Below are positions 11,688-25,867 of a stretch of 64,000 bases of DNA, in pieces (positions within the stretch are counted from its first letter, which is position 1; each line of letters opens with the position of its first letter). Source of the stretch: Oehlia diaphana (taxonomy: Eukaryota; Glomeromycota; Glomeromycetes; Glomerales; Glomeraceae); assembly GCA_003833135.1 (NCBI GenBank), contig QZLH01000262.1:29817-93816 (forward strand). Reading direction: 5' to 3'. Position numbers and translations under genes: made by a program. The notes beneath the pieces were generated by a model. The model saw only the letters and a list, made by a program, of their open reading frames with translations. It had not been told where the DNA came from and searched no databases.

Positions 11688-11992
11688 CCGAGTTTTTTAA
11701 ACACAGTTTCTCTGAAAAGTATTTGCCAAAAAAAAAAAAATAATTATAAAAAATATATTTTAATAAAATACTGACATTTGTTGCTATTTATAATTTTTTT
11801 AAGCTTACATATACATTACAACGTAATATTTCGAGAAGTATGAAGATGATCTGTAAAAAGAATTTCGATCATGTGGTTACATTTATTTTGGGAATTATTA
11901 TTATCATGTGATTACTGTTACACGAAATATTAAAAATGTGGGATTTGTTTACCGAAATTTTAGCATCGAATTTACGAAAGAAAAGCTGAAAA
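11688..11992. promoter_or_regulatory. Shared divergent promoter region, ZFAND2-like / STRIP
   Basis: The 305 bp between two divergent start codons must contain both promoters. It is A/T rich with an A-run near 11735. No specific factor site can be named from sequence alone. Confidence 0.5.
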
Positions 11993-14900
11993 ATGAATAA
12001 TGATGTCGACCCCTCAAAGGAATTAAACGACGAAGTTCCTAATGACTCATTAACACTGGGCCAATTAAGGAAAATTGTAAAACAATTCCCAAGCAAACAA
12101 AAGGTAAAAAAAAAACTTCTTTTTGTTAGTTGATTTATATTATTAATGTTCGTTTTTACTTCTACGAATAGGCTAAAGAAATTGCCTTTATCTATGCCGA
12201 TAATGATAATCTCTCCAGTGAAATAGATGAATTTTATAGTTATGTTGAAATTTCGCAATGTATTGAAAACAAAAAAGCATTTGAAGAAGGATTCGACGAA
12301 TGTAAATATTTTGAAATAAATGTTTTTCATGTTCTTAAATAAGTAGTCAAATTTTTTGTTTGTATTAGCTTGGGCTACCTGTACAATATCTGAACGCCGT
12401 ACTTATATCGAATACCTGTTAGAAACTTTGGAATTAAAAGATCCTGATAAGAGATTTTTAACAGCAAAAAAATTGTTATATATTGCTCAAGGTTAAATTT
12501 ATGAATTTATTTTATATTCCGTTAACTTATAATTATCCAAACTCACATTTATACCATAAATAATTTAAAAATCAGGAACATTTGGAGAATCGACGTCTCC
12601 AGAACATCACCTCGAATTGATAGTTGAAAATAATAAATTGCTACGGAAGTGTGGGGCTCTACTATCTTACTTTCAAGCCTTGAAATTGGCCTGTCGTGCA
12701 CATGATCATTATAGGTTTTGTTTTCAATTAATATTTTTCCTTGACTTTAGTTATTTTCAATTAATCTTTAATCGTAATATATATATATATAGTCGACCAG
12801 ATTTCATTTCAGACCGGCAAGCTTATATCGATGATATAAATACTGAGATAGGATTCTGTTTAACATTATTATATATGTTAGTTGAAGTCCATCGCGAAGA
12901 CGATTCATTTGGTTCTGAGCTTGGTTTGTTCTTAATTTGAGTGAATTTTGTATAATAAATGGTTAAGAAATCACTATTAACTCAATTAATCTCAATTAAT
13001 TGAAGTTGAACTTGATCCACCAATGTCAGTGTTCCTTTTTGAAATCATCGCATCATTGCGAGAAAAAGAAAAGAATGCCAAAGGATATCCAGTTAAAAAG
13101 GTAAATGTATGCTATTGATTATAAAAAAATGATTTTTTAAATAAAAAATTATCTAACCGACAATGTTTGAAATAAATCTGAAGTTACTTCTTTTATCATG
13201 GAAAGTTGTTTTAGTAAGTCTTGGTGGGTCAAATGATATCCAAAAATTAAAAGATGTGGTTAGGTTAATAAATGGTTTGGCTCCTATTCATAATAAAGGT
13301 AATGTTATATATGCAATTTAATAACGTATCTGGAACTAAACTTATAGCTTATTTCTTTATATTCTCTGTAGAATTCTTAATAAAAACTACTCCAATTGAT
13401 TATCATACTTTTCAAAATGAAGTTACCCAAAAATATCCAACATACGTACCACCTCCTTGTCCTGTTATTCCTATGCCTCCTATTACTACTAACCAGTTTC
13501 CTTCTAATGTTAATAGTAATGATATGTCAACGCAAAATAGCTCTTCAAACAACAGCACTACAAATAGTAACTCGTCTAAATCACGTAAACAACAATTTCA
13601 AACAAATCAACGACAACCTTTTATTTTTCCATTCTCAAAATTTACACCGACAGTACCGAAGTCAATACAAGAGGCGGGAGATTTGTATTTGAAGTTTATG
13701 TATACAAGTTTAGGGACTTTCCAATGTTGGAAAGAGAAAGAAGAGATGAAAAAACAACAGTTTGGTCTCACCAATAATGAGACTTTATATGATGAAAAAA
13801 ATATAATTAACTGTGAAAAGGAAATGTCAACCGGAAGTGATATGGAAGCACAAGTGACAAAAAAAGATAGAGAAAAATTGGATAGGATTGAACTCCTTTA
13901 TGTATCCTTTTAATTTTTAATTTTTAATTTTATGTATAAAACCACCAATTGTTGTACCTCCTTAATTTTATCTCTTGCAATTAGAGGTCGATTTTACCGC
14001 ATATGCAAAATATTGTTATCGTGCTGCTCAAATTATTGCTTGCAACTGTTTCATCCAATCCAAATAATGTCAAAGTAAATGATAATAATGATAACATCGC
14101 GAAGGAGAGCGCAACGAATAATGGTTCGTTTAAAAAATAGAAATGTCTTGTTGTCTCATGGGCTAATTTGTGACTTTTGAATCTATTTTAGTATGTTCAT
14201 CTTCCGACGGTAATAGCGACTCTTCACCGGGCGGAAGTAATATTGAAGAAATTGATGTTACGAGACATCGAGAAATTACATCTAAGGCTGTTTCAGCAAT
14301 ATTGCTGTTAATGCTAAAACATTTGAAATTGTCTCGTATCCTTTTTTTTTAGTGAAATAAAAATTTCTAATAAATTAGTCAAAAGTTTTTATTCTTAATA
14401 AAAAAAAATTATAGATATTTTAAAATTTGAATATGTTTCACAATTATTAGTTGACTCTAACTGCTTGCTTTTAATTTTAAAAATGTTTGGTTTACAAGAT
14501 GTAAGTTTGACTATAAAAGCTAAAAATGAAGTTGATGACTTGAAGTAAGTGTAATTGAATTAATAATGTGTTACAAATTGAAATATTTAATATCATTTAA
14601 ATAACGAATAATCTTCTATTTAATAATTGTTAAGTTTCTTTCGGTATTGTTCAAATATTAACAATGATAAACATAAATCAGGAAAGTCATTTGATAATAA
14701 TTTATCAGACAACAAGAATATAAATATTCTTAACGACAATAAACGGATGGATGATTCAAATTTAGATGATAATAATGACAATAATGATGCCATTGTGGAT
14801 TCAGATTATTGTTGGCGAAATTTTTTTTCCGCAATAAATTTCTTGCGTATTTTACAAAAATTAACCAAAAAAAAGACGCACAGAATATTATTATTGGTGC

Positions 14901-15959
14901 AGTATAAATCTTCTGTAAGTATTTATAATTTTATAATCTACTTTAGCAATTTTTGTTTAATAATGCAGACTTGCTTCAAAATATTATAGGCTATATTAAA
15001 AAGAATTTTAAAAGTATCACATCCTTTATTAGAACTATATGCTTTGAAAGTTCTAAAGAATCAAATTCCATTTATTGGTAGAAAGTGGCGTCAAAGTATG
15101 GCCCTTTATTTATAAAATTATTATTTAATTTTTTTAATTGAGTATAAAAATAATATCATTTATCAACAACAGGCAATATGAAAATAATTACTTCTATATA
15201 TTTGCATTGCCGGCCAGACTTACGAGACGAATGGATTGCGTCATCTGACGCGGATGCTGAAATTGAAGATGCTCTGGTTAGTAATAATACTCAATTAATC
15301 TAATTTGTTAATTTTGTTAATTGATAGCTTTTATTCAATAGCCCCAAGAACAAAACCTTCGAGCATTAATTAAGTTTTATAATGAAAGAAATTATATGAC
15401 ACGTGATTATCAAAATGGATTTCTTTATGATAACAGCAGGAATTCACCTGATATATTCCCTCCATATCACACGAAACCTTTAAATTACGTAAACTCAGCT
15501 TACATTACAGATGATATCATGTTAGATGAATCGTTTTTGTCAAATTGGGAACAATGGCTTCAAGACGAAGTATACAGCTTCTCTCTCACAAAACCTCATC
15601 TAGATATTGTAGATGAATATTACAATGATGATATCTCTCTTGCTTTTCCTACTGCGGGTGATGGATCAGAATGGGATACCCCTATTACACCACCGATCGA
15701 TGGTCGAGACCCTTTCACCTCGCTCGAATGGGAGAATCTTACTTCAACAGATATAAAAACATTTGAACAAAGTTTTAAAACTAACGGATACAAGTTATCT
15801 TATAACAATGATGATATAGAAAGGAAATTGGAAACTGTTACTTTAGATGATGATAAAGATACAACTTATTGCTGGCCCGATGAGATGCTAGGTTCATTGG
15901 CTCCTAATGAAGTTGAAATATGGCAACCAACTCCATACCAAAGTGATGCTGAAGACTAA
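11993..15959 (+). CDS. STRIPAK subunit STRIP/Far11 (N1221-DUF3402)
   Basis: Fifteen exons: 11993-12103, 12172-12301, 12369-12491, 12576-12714, 12793-12923, 13006-13100, 13184-13298, 13372-13901, 13985-14123, 14192-14335, 14415-14544, 14635-14914, 14990-15095, 15173-15276 and 15342-15959. They sum to 964 codons plus stop. The N1221 region shows FYSYVEISQCIENKKAFEEG and KKLLYIAQGTFGES. The DUF3402 region shows ITSKAVSAILLLMLKHLKLS, CWRNFFSAINFLRILQKLTK, RKWRQSNMKIITSIYLH, QNLRALIKFYNERNY and NWEQWLQDEV, all in the order of human STRIP1 and fungal Far11/HAM-2. STRIP is a scaffold of the striatin-PP2A complex. In fungi it is needed for hyphal fusion and pheromone-arrest signalling. Low-complexity Asn/Ser/Gln linkers (about 13500-13600 and 14660-14790) are longer than in animal proteins. 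It is followed head-to-tail by a MAP kinase. Confidence 0.93.
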
Positions 15960-16302
15960 ATTATTATAATCATTCTTTAAATTTTATTTTGTATAGTTAA
16001 TACTTCCTGTATAATGTTTTCCAGCAATAATAATAAAAAATATAAATGATAAATTTATAAATATTACTACAATATCTAATTAATGTACATAAATTCAGTA
16101 ATTAATTGTAATAATACACTCACTGTGTAGTAAAATATTCTGGGCGGAATTATGACCGAAAATATTTTATGTTACAGTGCACGATGATCATTACTCCAAA
16201 AAATCAACAAAACAATGTTTCGATAATATATATAGTCTTTCTTTCGTTACTATTAATAAAGATATTTTTTATAATTGAAGGTATTTGAAAGTATTTGACA
16301 AG
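15960..16302. promoter_or_regulatory. Spacer: STRIP 3' region and MAPK promoter
   Basis: 343 bp with AATAAA-like words near 16030 (probable polyadenylation of STRIP), then the MAPK upstream region. The sequence TCTTTCTTTCG near 16235 is a pyrimidine stretch common before fungal starts. No defined operator is visible. Confidence 0.4.
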
Positions 16303-17955
<1,653 letters not shown>

Positions 17956-18129
17956 TATTAATGTACTAATCGGAAATCTAAAGTTATGTAAAAATTTATA
18001 CTGTATGTATTGTGGATATAAATTTTATATATTTTTATTTATTTATTATTTATTTAAAGAATCTGTTTCAATGATACATAGAATAATATATTTTCTTGAG
18101 AAATTTTTCTGGTTATAAGATTGTAATAA
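17956..18129. other. Convergent spacer, MAPK / ARP6
   Basis: Only 174 bp separate the two stop codons, so the 3' UTRs probably overlap. Repeated TTTATTTATT near 18030 could serve polyadenylation on either strand. Confidence 0.45.
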
Positions 18130-20355
18130 TTACTCAGACATTTCAATATCATCATCATCGCCTAAACCGAATCTTTGAAGACAAATATTATGACCATATT
18201 CGTTAAATTCAGCACGTGTAACTAACTTTTCGTTAAATTCAGTTGAATTCGCAAATTTAGCACCTCCTTGCCACGCGTATGTGATAGGACTATTTTTTCA
18301 TTAAAAAATATATATATATATATGAAGAGAAGAATATATTAACTGATTCAAATGATTCAAAGAAAAAAATCGTTGGTCATGCTTACTTTTCTGACATTCC
18401 AACTCTAATTTCAAATTCCGTTGGTGCAAGAAAACGTAAATCTTTTTCACTAATAATAAATAAAAAAAGAATATAAAATTTAATCAAAAAAAAAACACTC
18501 CCATAAAATTCTAACTAATCGAGAATTCATTTACATTCTTCTTTTATATCCGGAGAATAAAGAGTTTCCGCCGACTAAGATGATGTTTCCATAGAGTAAT
18601 CCATGTAAATCTACATCATTTACAGATAAAGAAGGAAACATTTCTATTCTCAAATTGACCCAAAATACCAGAAGTCAGTTACCACCAAAAAATTCTCTCT
18701 TTTTTACGCTTTAGAACCAATGAAATAAATAAAAAAAAATTTGAATGGTCGCGATATATGATACCAGAATGAATTGCATTAATTGATTCCACTATTACTT
18801 CCGGAATTCCTGCTTGGTTCATTCCTGGAGATTAATGAATGAAGTTAAAACTCATGTATGTACGAATCGGAATTAATGTTAATGTAATATTCATACCAAC
18901 ATCCATAGGATTAAATAATATTTCAGGCACAGATAACCTTTCATTGTTCATGTACAAAACTTGCTCGTCAGATTGATCATACGTCCCTCCACGTTTCTTT
19001 TCCTGTAATTTACAAGTAAAATAAATAATCAATAAATGTAGCTTAACCATAAGGACATAAATAATATGGTACTCTTATATATCCTTTTGAATTTCTCGAA
19101 AAGTCTGGGAGAACATATTCTTGAAGAATTGGATTATCTCGTGGGTTTCTCCTAGATAATTCGATATTGGTGAACAAGATACTAGGATGTTCTAACATAA
19201 AAATATTCGTTAACTTTACCGACAAATCTCTAGATCCGATAGAAAATTCTGAGAAACGAAACAACAAGTTTCTTTCACTTCATTCATAATGTAGGTCTGT
19301 TCCATCATATCCCAATATCTAATCATTATGGTGTTGTAACTTGTAAGAAAACAATGACAACATATTTTGAGTAAAAAATCTAATCTTTACCTAAATGATA
19401 CAATTTCCTTTAGATGGTTGGTCAATAATTTTCCTCCGATATTGATTCTGGTAATAATAATTGAATTAAGTAAATAAATAATAAACGTCTTGATGTGAAG
19501 TAAAGATTCACCTTCTAATAGCTGGTAATATCGGCCTTCCCATAACAAAAGGAACAATATGAGTAAAAGAGTAACCAGAATCAACTACTAATGCACAATC
19601 GGGTACTTCATTAAATTTACAGAATCTATCCTTATAAAGTGAAGTTGTATCGTTTTGAATACATAACCATGGAACTATATGTAAAGATTCGTAATGTAAA
19701 ATAAAAATTTTTGTGTAAAATCCATAATTTTTTTTTTATTTTACCATTTGTCCTATAATAGGCTTCGAATTCGTATGCTTCGAATATAACTTCATCATAA
19801 TTTTGTTGAACGTTCGGTAAATTAAAACATGGCTCCGTAATTAATAGAGTAGTATTTTTCGGATCACACTAAAAAATGGTAAAATTAAAAACAACATAAA
19901 ATAAAAATAATGTTAATGTATCAATAACAAAACCTTACATTAAGAACATCTTTGGAAAATATTCTATCCCAAACTTCTTTTTCATTTTGCCAATTAATAA
20001 GAAATCCCTAATTATAAATAATATTGTGGAAAATCAATTCATCGTAAACTTAATGCAAATGTAATCACTTGAATGATATCATACTTTTTCGAATGGTAAT
20101 TTATAATATAAACCAGTAAAATCTGTGCATGTACTTAATTGATCTCCTATATATGATCTTTTATCACCTTTCCCCCGCGTTACTATGCAATTTGGTATTA
20201 TTCTATAAGAATTCAAACAAAAAACACCATTAAACGCTAAAAGGACTCATTATTTGTTAAATTTTAGCAAGTTACCTTGCTTGTGTTTCGTCAGCATAAC
20301 CTGCCTTCATTGTGTATGCACCGTTATCAAGCACCAATACTTTTCTTCCCGACAT
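18130..20355 (-). CDS. ARP6: Actin-related protein 6 (SWR1 complex)
   Basis: Thirteen exons were rebuilt on the minus strand: 20276-20355, 20085-20202, 19939-20007, 19745-19868, 19512-19674, 19391-19447, 19220-19318, 19073-19151, 18897-19002, 18765-18824, 18535-18643, 18387-18449 and 18130-18289. They sum to 428 aa. Diagnostic segments are VLDNGAYTMKAGY (phosphate loop 1), IITEP-like LLITEPCFN, VVDSGYSFTHIVP, INIGGKLLTNHLKEIVSFR, YVLPDFS, VPEILFNP, LVGGNSLFSG and NPITYAWQGGAKF. The NIGGKLLTNHLKE block and the DSGYSFTH loop point to Arp6 rather than actin or other Arps. Arp6 is nuclear and needed for H2A.Z deposition by SWR1. The donor ending exon 8 is uncertain: GTACCA is used here because the alternative breaks the frame. 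Confidence 0.94.
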
Positions 20356-20973
20356 TCTTCAACAAATAGAAAATTTTTTTTATCACAATAATTTTAACCT
20401 AGGGGACAGAGGGGATAGATAAATACTAGATAAATAAACGGGATAACTCAGAGTTACACGAATAACTGATTTTATACAGAAAGTGATAATCATGATATGA
20501 TACAAATATACAATCACACCATGACTGTACGTGACGTGAATACAGTTTTTAAACGTTCTAAATAAAAAAAAGAGTGTAATTTCAACTTTCTATTATCAAA
20601 GCAGCAAAACACATAAAACTAAGAACAAAATAACCAGTGGACCAGTAAATCCGGTGATCCAATTTGGATAAAAAACTTCGCTTCATCGCTTGTATAGAAC
20701 TAGCATATACAACCTTTTTATGTATATATGCTGAAAAAAAAAAATAAAAATTTTGTGAATTTTAATATGGATTTTACTTTTAACCAATTTATGTTGACTC
20801 TTAATGTGTGTAACCTTGAGTTGCCCCGGGTCCCGGGAACTGTTATTTCTCGTGTATTTGCCGTTAATACTTTGCCACAATGTCAAGCCTCAAAAATTTA
20901 TATTTGTAAGAAAGGATCTAAAATTTCTCACAATTCTATAAATCTAAAGTAGTATCTTCTTTAAAAGTTTGTC
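20356..20973. promoter_or_regulatory. Divergent promoter region, ARP6 / DHHC gene
   Basis: 618 bp between divergent starts. It holds a GC-rich palindromic word at about 20823-20837 (CCCCGGGTCCCGGG) that stands out from the A/T background and may be a factor site. Small open frames on both strands look accidental. Confidence 0.45.
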
Positions 20974-22474
20974 ATGGTTAAAATATGGAAAAATTTTGAG
21001 AAATGGTGGGAAGAAAACTATTGTATACAAACTACAGTGCGAATAGGAAATTATTTTCCTGTGTTATTTTTAATAATACTAGTAGGGTGGAGCTATTATG
21101 CTTTTGTTTTTAGGTTATGTATATTATTTTTATTAAATAGTTTCCCCGGACAAGGTAATTTAGTGCGTTGAAATGAGGAAGAACTGAATATACTTTGTAT
21201 TAAGTTAAAAACGGATTTTTTTTTTTTTTAGGAGTTATTTATCTTTTAGTATATCATATACTTTTTATATTAATGATGTGGAGTTACTTTAAAGCTACTT
21301 TCACATCACCTGGATCCCCGACCGAAGTGAGTTAATCTTGAATTAACTTTAGAGTATATGTGATTTTGAGAAATTAAAATCGCGTAATTTAATTTCGCAT
21401 CATTCATAAATATTAGACTAGAAAAATTTCAAATCTAGCAGATTCAACATCATCAACAACATATATATCACTTGATCAACGTCGTTCAGATTCAGGAGAA
21501 ATAGCAAGTAACAATAGTCAAGAACAACAAGATGACTCCCAACAACGACGACAAACGAAAAATTTGGTTGTTTTAAATGAGAACGGGGATCCTATATCAC
21601 TTGGGTTTATTATGGTAAAACAAAATGGGGAAAGACGTTTTTGTAATAAATGTGATATTGATAAACCTGATAGATCTCATCATTGTAGAGTTTGCAAAAA
21701 GTATGTATAAAAGAAAGATTTTATTTAAAAGACGCGTTAATTATTATTCAATATTAATTTTCATTTTTGTTTTTATGTAAGATGTATTTCGAAGATGGAT
21801 CAGTAAGAATTTATTAGTTTTGTCTTATGTGAACTTTACGCGATAAATTGGGAAAAAATTCATTTTAATTTTATTCTTATTTAGTCATTGTCCATGGTTA
21901 AATAATTGCATAGGACATCGTAATCAAAAATATTTTTATTTATTTCTTATATGGGCAACATTATATTCATTTTTCATTTCATTAACTACATTAATTCCAG
22001 TAATTAAATATGCCCAATCAACTAGTGAGGTAAATTATTTTATTTTTAAAATGGAAATCAAATTTAAAATTCACCTTGTAACTAACGCTTGTAATTTATT
22101 AGCCAGTAATAGAAATTGACTTAAATTGGACATTTTTAATATTACTTGGAGGAGTATTTTCATTGTGTTTAGTAGGTTTTACATTATTTCATACTAACCT
22201 TATTTTATCAAACCAGACTACTTTAGAAAGTTTACAAAAACATAATTATAAAATAAAAGATGATGGTGATGTTACTACGAGCAAATATTTAAATTTATTT
22301 GATGTTGGTAAAAAGAATAATTGGATTCAAGTTATGGGACCAAAATGGTATTTTTGGTTTATTCCCATTGGAAATTCATTTGGGGATGGAAAATCTTGGC
22401 CATTAAACTCTTATAGATATAGTACTCTATGTGATTCTGTAGAAAATTTAAATGATCCTACCCAAATAGTATAA
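20974..22474 (+). CDS. DHHC palmitoyltransferase, Pfa3/ZDHHC2-15-20-like
   Basis: Six exons (20974-21154, 21232-21326, 21417-21700, 21782-21802, 21885-22029 and 22103-22474) join to 365 aa. Two hydrophobic segments (about residues 27-55 and 61-80) precede the zinc/DHHC domain: [20 protein letters not shown], then [20 protein letters not shown]. Two more membrane segments follow (about 210-235 and 250-272). TTLES after the last one fits the TTxE motif. The enzyme transfers palmitate to cytosolic cysteines at endomembranes. Exon 4 is a 21-nt microexon ending inside the first His codon of DHHC. The Ser/Gln-rich insert (about 95-135) is lineage specific. Exact subfamily is less sure than the family. 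Confidence 0.94.
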
Positions 22475-22502
22475 TATAGTATAATATAGTATAATATAGT
22501 TA
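22465..22502. repeat. 10-bp tandem repeat at DHHC stop codon
   Basis: The word ATAATATAGT repeats about three and a half times, with the first copy overlapping the end of the DHHC reading frame (Val-stop). It may be variable between isolates. Confidence 0.8.
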
Positions 22503-22613
22503 GTAGATTATAATTTATTTTACTGTATCACATGAAGTTAAATAATGTAACACAAGAAAATTTATATAAACATTTCTTTTTTTATTTAATACCCACGTCT
22601 CACGAACAAGTAA

Positions 22614-23299
22614 ATGGGAAATAATAGACTGCAATATCAATTACTTCATGTACAATGGAAATCTATAAACACAAAAATAGGATTATGTAATATTTCGCGT
22701 GGTAAAGCACAACAAAAACAATTATCACAGGAAACATTTCGTAACCTTACTCCTAGTAGGAGAAGTGAAAGAGTTAAAAGTGGTCGTATTGTTAAACCAA
22801 AGATTTGTAAAATTAAAAAATCTAAAATAGGTACTAATATTTTTAAAAATTTTTAATCTTTTTTTCTTAAAAAAGAAAATATATATGTATAAAGTTCAAA
22901 TAACGTATTATTTTAGCACCTGATAATAAATCTACGACGAGTGTTGAACAAGATTTTCGTCAGAAATCAATAATGAGATAAAAGCTGAAAGACAATTAAA
23001 TACTAACAAGAATGATGATAATAATAAACTTTCTCGGACAAATGAAAATAAAAGAAAAGAAGTAACTCTACCCAGGTACAGTAACTAACGAATTCAAACT
23101 TAAATTCTTTTAAAAGTTATTTATTTGACAATTTAAAAAATTTTTTTTTTTTTTTTAGCCTGTACCAACTTTATTGGTTGATTTGAGAAAACCTTTAAAT
23201 AAATGGGATATTGGAAGTAATCCTCTTAGACAAGAATTTAATTCGGAGATAAATTCTGCTTTTAAATCGATGCGGAATATTATAGATGAAATCGAATAA
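22614..23299 (+). pseudogene. Small basic/acidic protein gene with one frameshift
   Basis: Three exons fit: 22614-22830, 22917-23061 and 23159-23299. The total is one base short of whole codons. In exon 2 the frame ends at ...QDFRQKSIMR-stop. A one-base shift at the four-T run at 22954-22957 opens a clean continuation (INNEIKAERQLN). With it the protein would be about 167 aa. The N-terminal half is basic (TPSRRSERVKSGRIVKPK, chromatin-binding-like), and the C-terminus is PVPTLLVDLRKPLNKWDIGS. I do not recognise the family. Either the gene is broken or the assembly lost a T. The 14-residue RRSER..KP block loosely recalls kinetochore or cohesion-type motifs, but that is not evidence. Confidence 0.5.
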
Positions 23300-23982
23300 T
23301 AATATAAAGTACCCTATTAAAATTATGCTGAATTCGCATCGTTTGATCACTATTAATATTTAAACGTTGATTATAGAATAAATAAAATCTATATAAGAGC
23401 TTTTTTACAATATATTAGAGTAAGCTACTCTACAAACATTCTTATTATTAATCTTATTATTTGGTATACCTTAATACTCTTTGCTTCTTTACCTGATAAA
23501 ACCAAAATAAACTAAAAGAAAAGTCTTTTACGGTGACTGATAAGTGATAGATGAATTAGTGGTGTACCTCAGCTATTTATTCCATCATTTCTACTTGAAC
23601 AACTTAATCATTTTCTTCTGAAGCAAAATTTCAATAGTTGTATCATATATATAACAAATGAGCAGTTGTTCACTCTTTATTCTACATTATACAATGTAAT
23701 TTGATATTGTGTAAGATACTGCAATAATTATTACGAAAAAATAAGATAATAATTATGTAACCGAAAAAAGTATTTTTACTTTAAATCTAAAATGGCATTA
23801 TGACGTATTTATTACGATAGTTGTCCAGAAATATCATATAAACAAGCATTTCTCTAGTAACAGTTGATCATCCGAAGTTTAAGCGGTTGCAGTTGAGTAA
23901 GCCGTAGGTCTACAAGATTTAAGCTTTGGTAAATTAGAGCTTTAAAGAAGTTTAGCTTGTTAAAATAGGTAAAGGGAGGAAA
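23300..23982. promoter_or_regulatory. Intergenic region upstream of AIG1-like gene
   Basis: About 680 bp of A/T-rich DNA with no coding potential. It contains the promoter of the AIG1-like gene. The last 120 bp (from CAGTTGATCATCC near 23860) is less A/T-rich and probably the 5' leader. Confidence 0.4.
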
Positions 23983-25273
23983 ATGTCCAGTGCAAGCGTA
24001 AGTGTGATGTTTTTATTTAAAAGCACTTAATAGGATTTATACTTATTCTATACGTGTTCATTAGTCATCACAACGATGCATTCTTGCAGTTGGAAATACG
24101 GGGAATGGAAAAAGCTTTACAGCAACAATTTTTGGAGCACAAAATGTGAAAATCGGACATACAACCAAGTCTGAAACTCAAACAATTACGGTTTATGATA
24201 TCAAAGGAGGTTTCTATATTGATACACCTGGGCTCGATGATTCTGATGAAGATAAGAACGATGATGAAACTGTGCGTTTGATTTATCTTAAAATGGTGGA
24301 AAAGGATATTCGGAATTTAACAACAATCTTGTGGTTTGTAATGCCTGATGCTAGAGCGAAAGGCTCATACAAACGTCAAGCAAGATTTATAGAATCTTTG
24401 GCTAAATACCATATTGGAAAAAATGTATGGGATAATACCATTATCGTTACTAAAGGTGATAAAATTAATAACGGCCCTCGTGATGCTGCCAATGAAATAG
24501 CCTTAAGAGAACATAATAAAGATAACTTACTTTCAAACACTGGCGAATTTAATATTTTGTTGTATGAAAGTTTACTACCTACAAGCGTTTATGTTCAAAT
24601 GGAACTTACAAGTGATCGATTAAACACGTTTGGTGTTTTTAAAGAATCGGAACCAGAACGAATCCTTGCAAAGTACGAATCATTAATGGAGGGACATCTC
24701 GAGAATCCGGTATGTCTCAACCTTAGAAAAGTAAAGTGTTCTAAGTGTTCCGAAAAAACTGATCCAAGGTTAGCGTCTTCTAAATGTCATACGGAAATAG
24801 AGTTAATTCATCCAGCTACAGAGGATGTTCATCGTGGAAATGTAATAGAAATACATCCATCTTCCCATTATCGTAAGCATTCTGATTACTATGTTGAAGC
24901 TACAACGAGACAGGAGTTTGATGATAGTCCTCAAGCTTGGACGGTTCGTGTTTTTTCTTTTGGAGGAGTAAATCCTACTAGTCCCGTATTTGTACCTGGG
25001 TACTGGAAGTGTTGTGGTAACAACGATGCTAATTCATCTGGGTGCAAACAAGTTTATCATTGTTGCGAAAGAGATTATAAATCTTCTGGATGTCAAAAAA
25101 TTTTTGATGAATGCAAACATAATTATGGCGGAACACCTTGTCTTACAATTTGTAAAGTCTGTAAGAAAAGGTCTGATACAGTAGGTTGCAAAGAGAAGTG
25201 TAAAGGTTGCAATTATGATAATCCACGAAATACGAAAGGATGTACCCATATATCTCATAATTTCCCCAATTGA
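23983..25273 (+). CDS. AIG1-like GTPase with cysteine-rich C-terminus
   Basis: Exon 1 is five codons (23983-23997, MSSAS) with donor GTAAGT. Exon 2 is 24065-25273. The total is about 407 aa. G1 is GNTGNGKS (15-22), G3 is DTPG (58-61) and G4 is TKGD (134-137), as in AIG1/IAN (GIMAP-type) GTPases. After the roughly 190-residue G domain comes a linker with CSKCSEKTDP. The last ~100 residues are Cys/Lys rich: WKCCG, GCKQVYHCCE, GCQKIFDECKH, ICKVCKK and GCKEKCKGC, which looks metal-binding. No membrane segment is visible. AIG1-type GTPases are linked to immunity in plants and animals; the fungal role is unknown. A decayed copy follows at 26061. Confidence 0.82.
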
Positions 25274-25867
25274 GATATTTATTTAAATTTACATTGAAAT
25301 TGAGACCTCAAGTACTTGTTATTATACAATTAGGACATTAGAATTGTATAGAATATTTTACCGCAACGAATTATTTTTAGGAATGAGAAATATATATATA
25401 AAATAAATAATGCTTTTTTCCCTTTTTTTAGTGTAGTTTTGCCAAAATCATGAATTTGCTGTGGTTAAATAATAAAAATATGATTTGTTAGAAAAAAAAA
25501 ATTCGTGTAGAAAACATTTTCCTATACTATATTTTTGTGCATTGTTTACAATTCCATGATACATTATTTTTAATTCTCTTTTTTTGGTTGAAAAAAAAAA
25601 ATTTGGCTACCAGTATACAATTTCAGTATACGATTATAATCCATCCTAATTCTATTCATAGTCATTATCATTATCTGTCACCAGCATTCGATATTTATTT
25701 ATTTTTTTTTTTATTTTCCGCAAATTATGAAAAGGTAATTTATATATATAATATGAAATATGAAGAAAATTTATATAAAATATCCACCAGCCGTAGATTC
25801 TTAAATTACTATCGTACTGTACAGTACTTTTAAATATAACTTTTAAATTTAGAAGAGATAGATAGTA
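25274..25867. other. AT-rich spacer between AIG1 copies
   Basis: Poly-A/T and TATATA stretches with no supported gene. The short open frame from 25537 is composed of A/T-driven residues and has no family resemblance. Confidence 0.4.

Noticed and set aside
11869..12330. 153-codon minus-strand frame at the start of STRIP
   Set aside because: It overlaps STRIP exons 1-2 and their intron; composition is low-complexity Phe/Ile/Asn.
20683..20952. Small open frames between ARP6 and the DHHC gene
   Set aside because: Overlapping on opposite strands, no recognisable motif, and located in a divergent promoter region.
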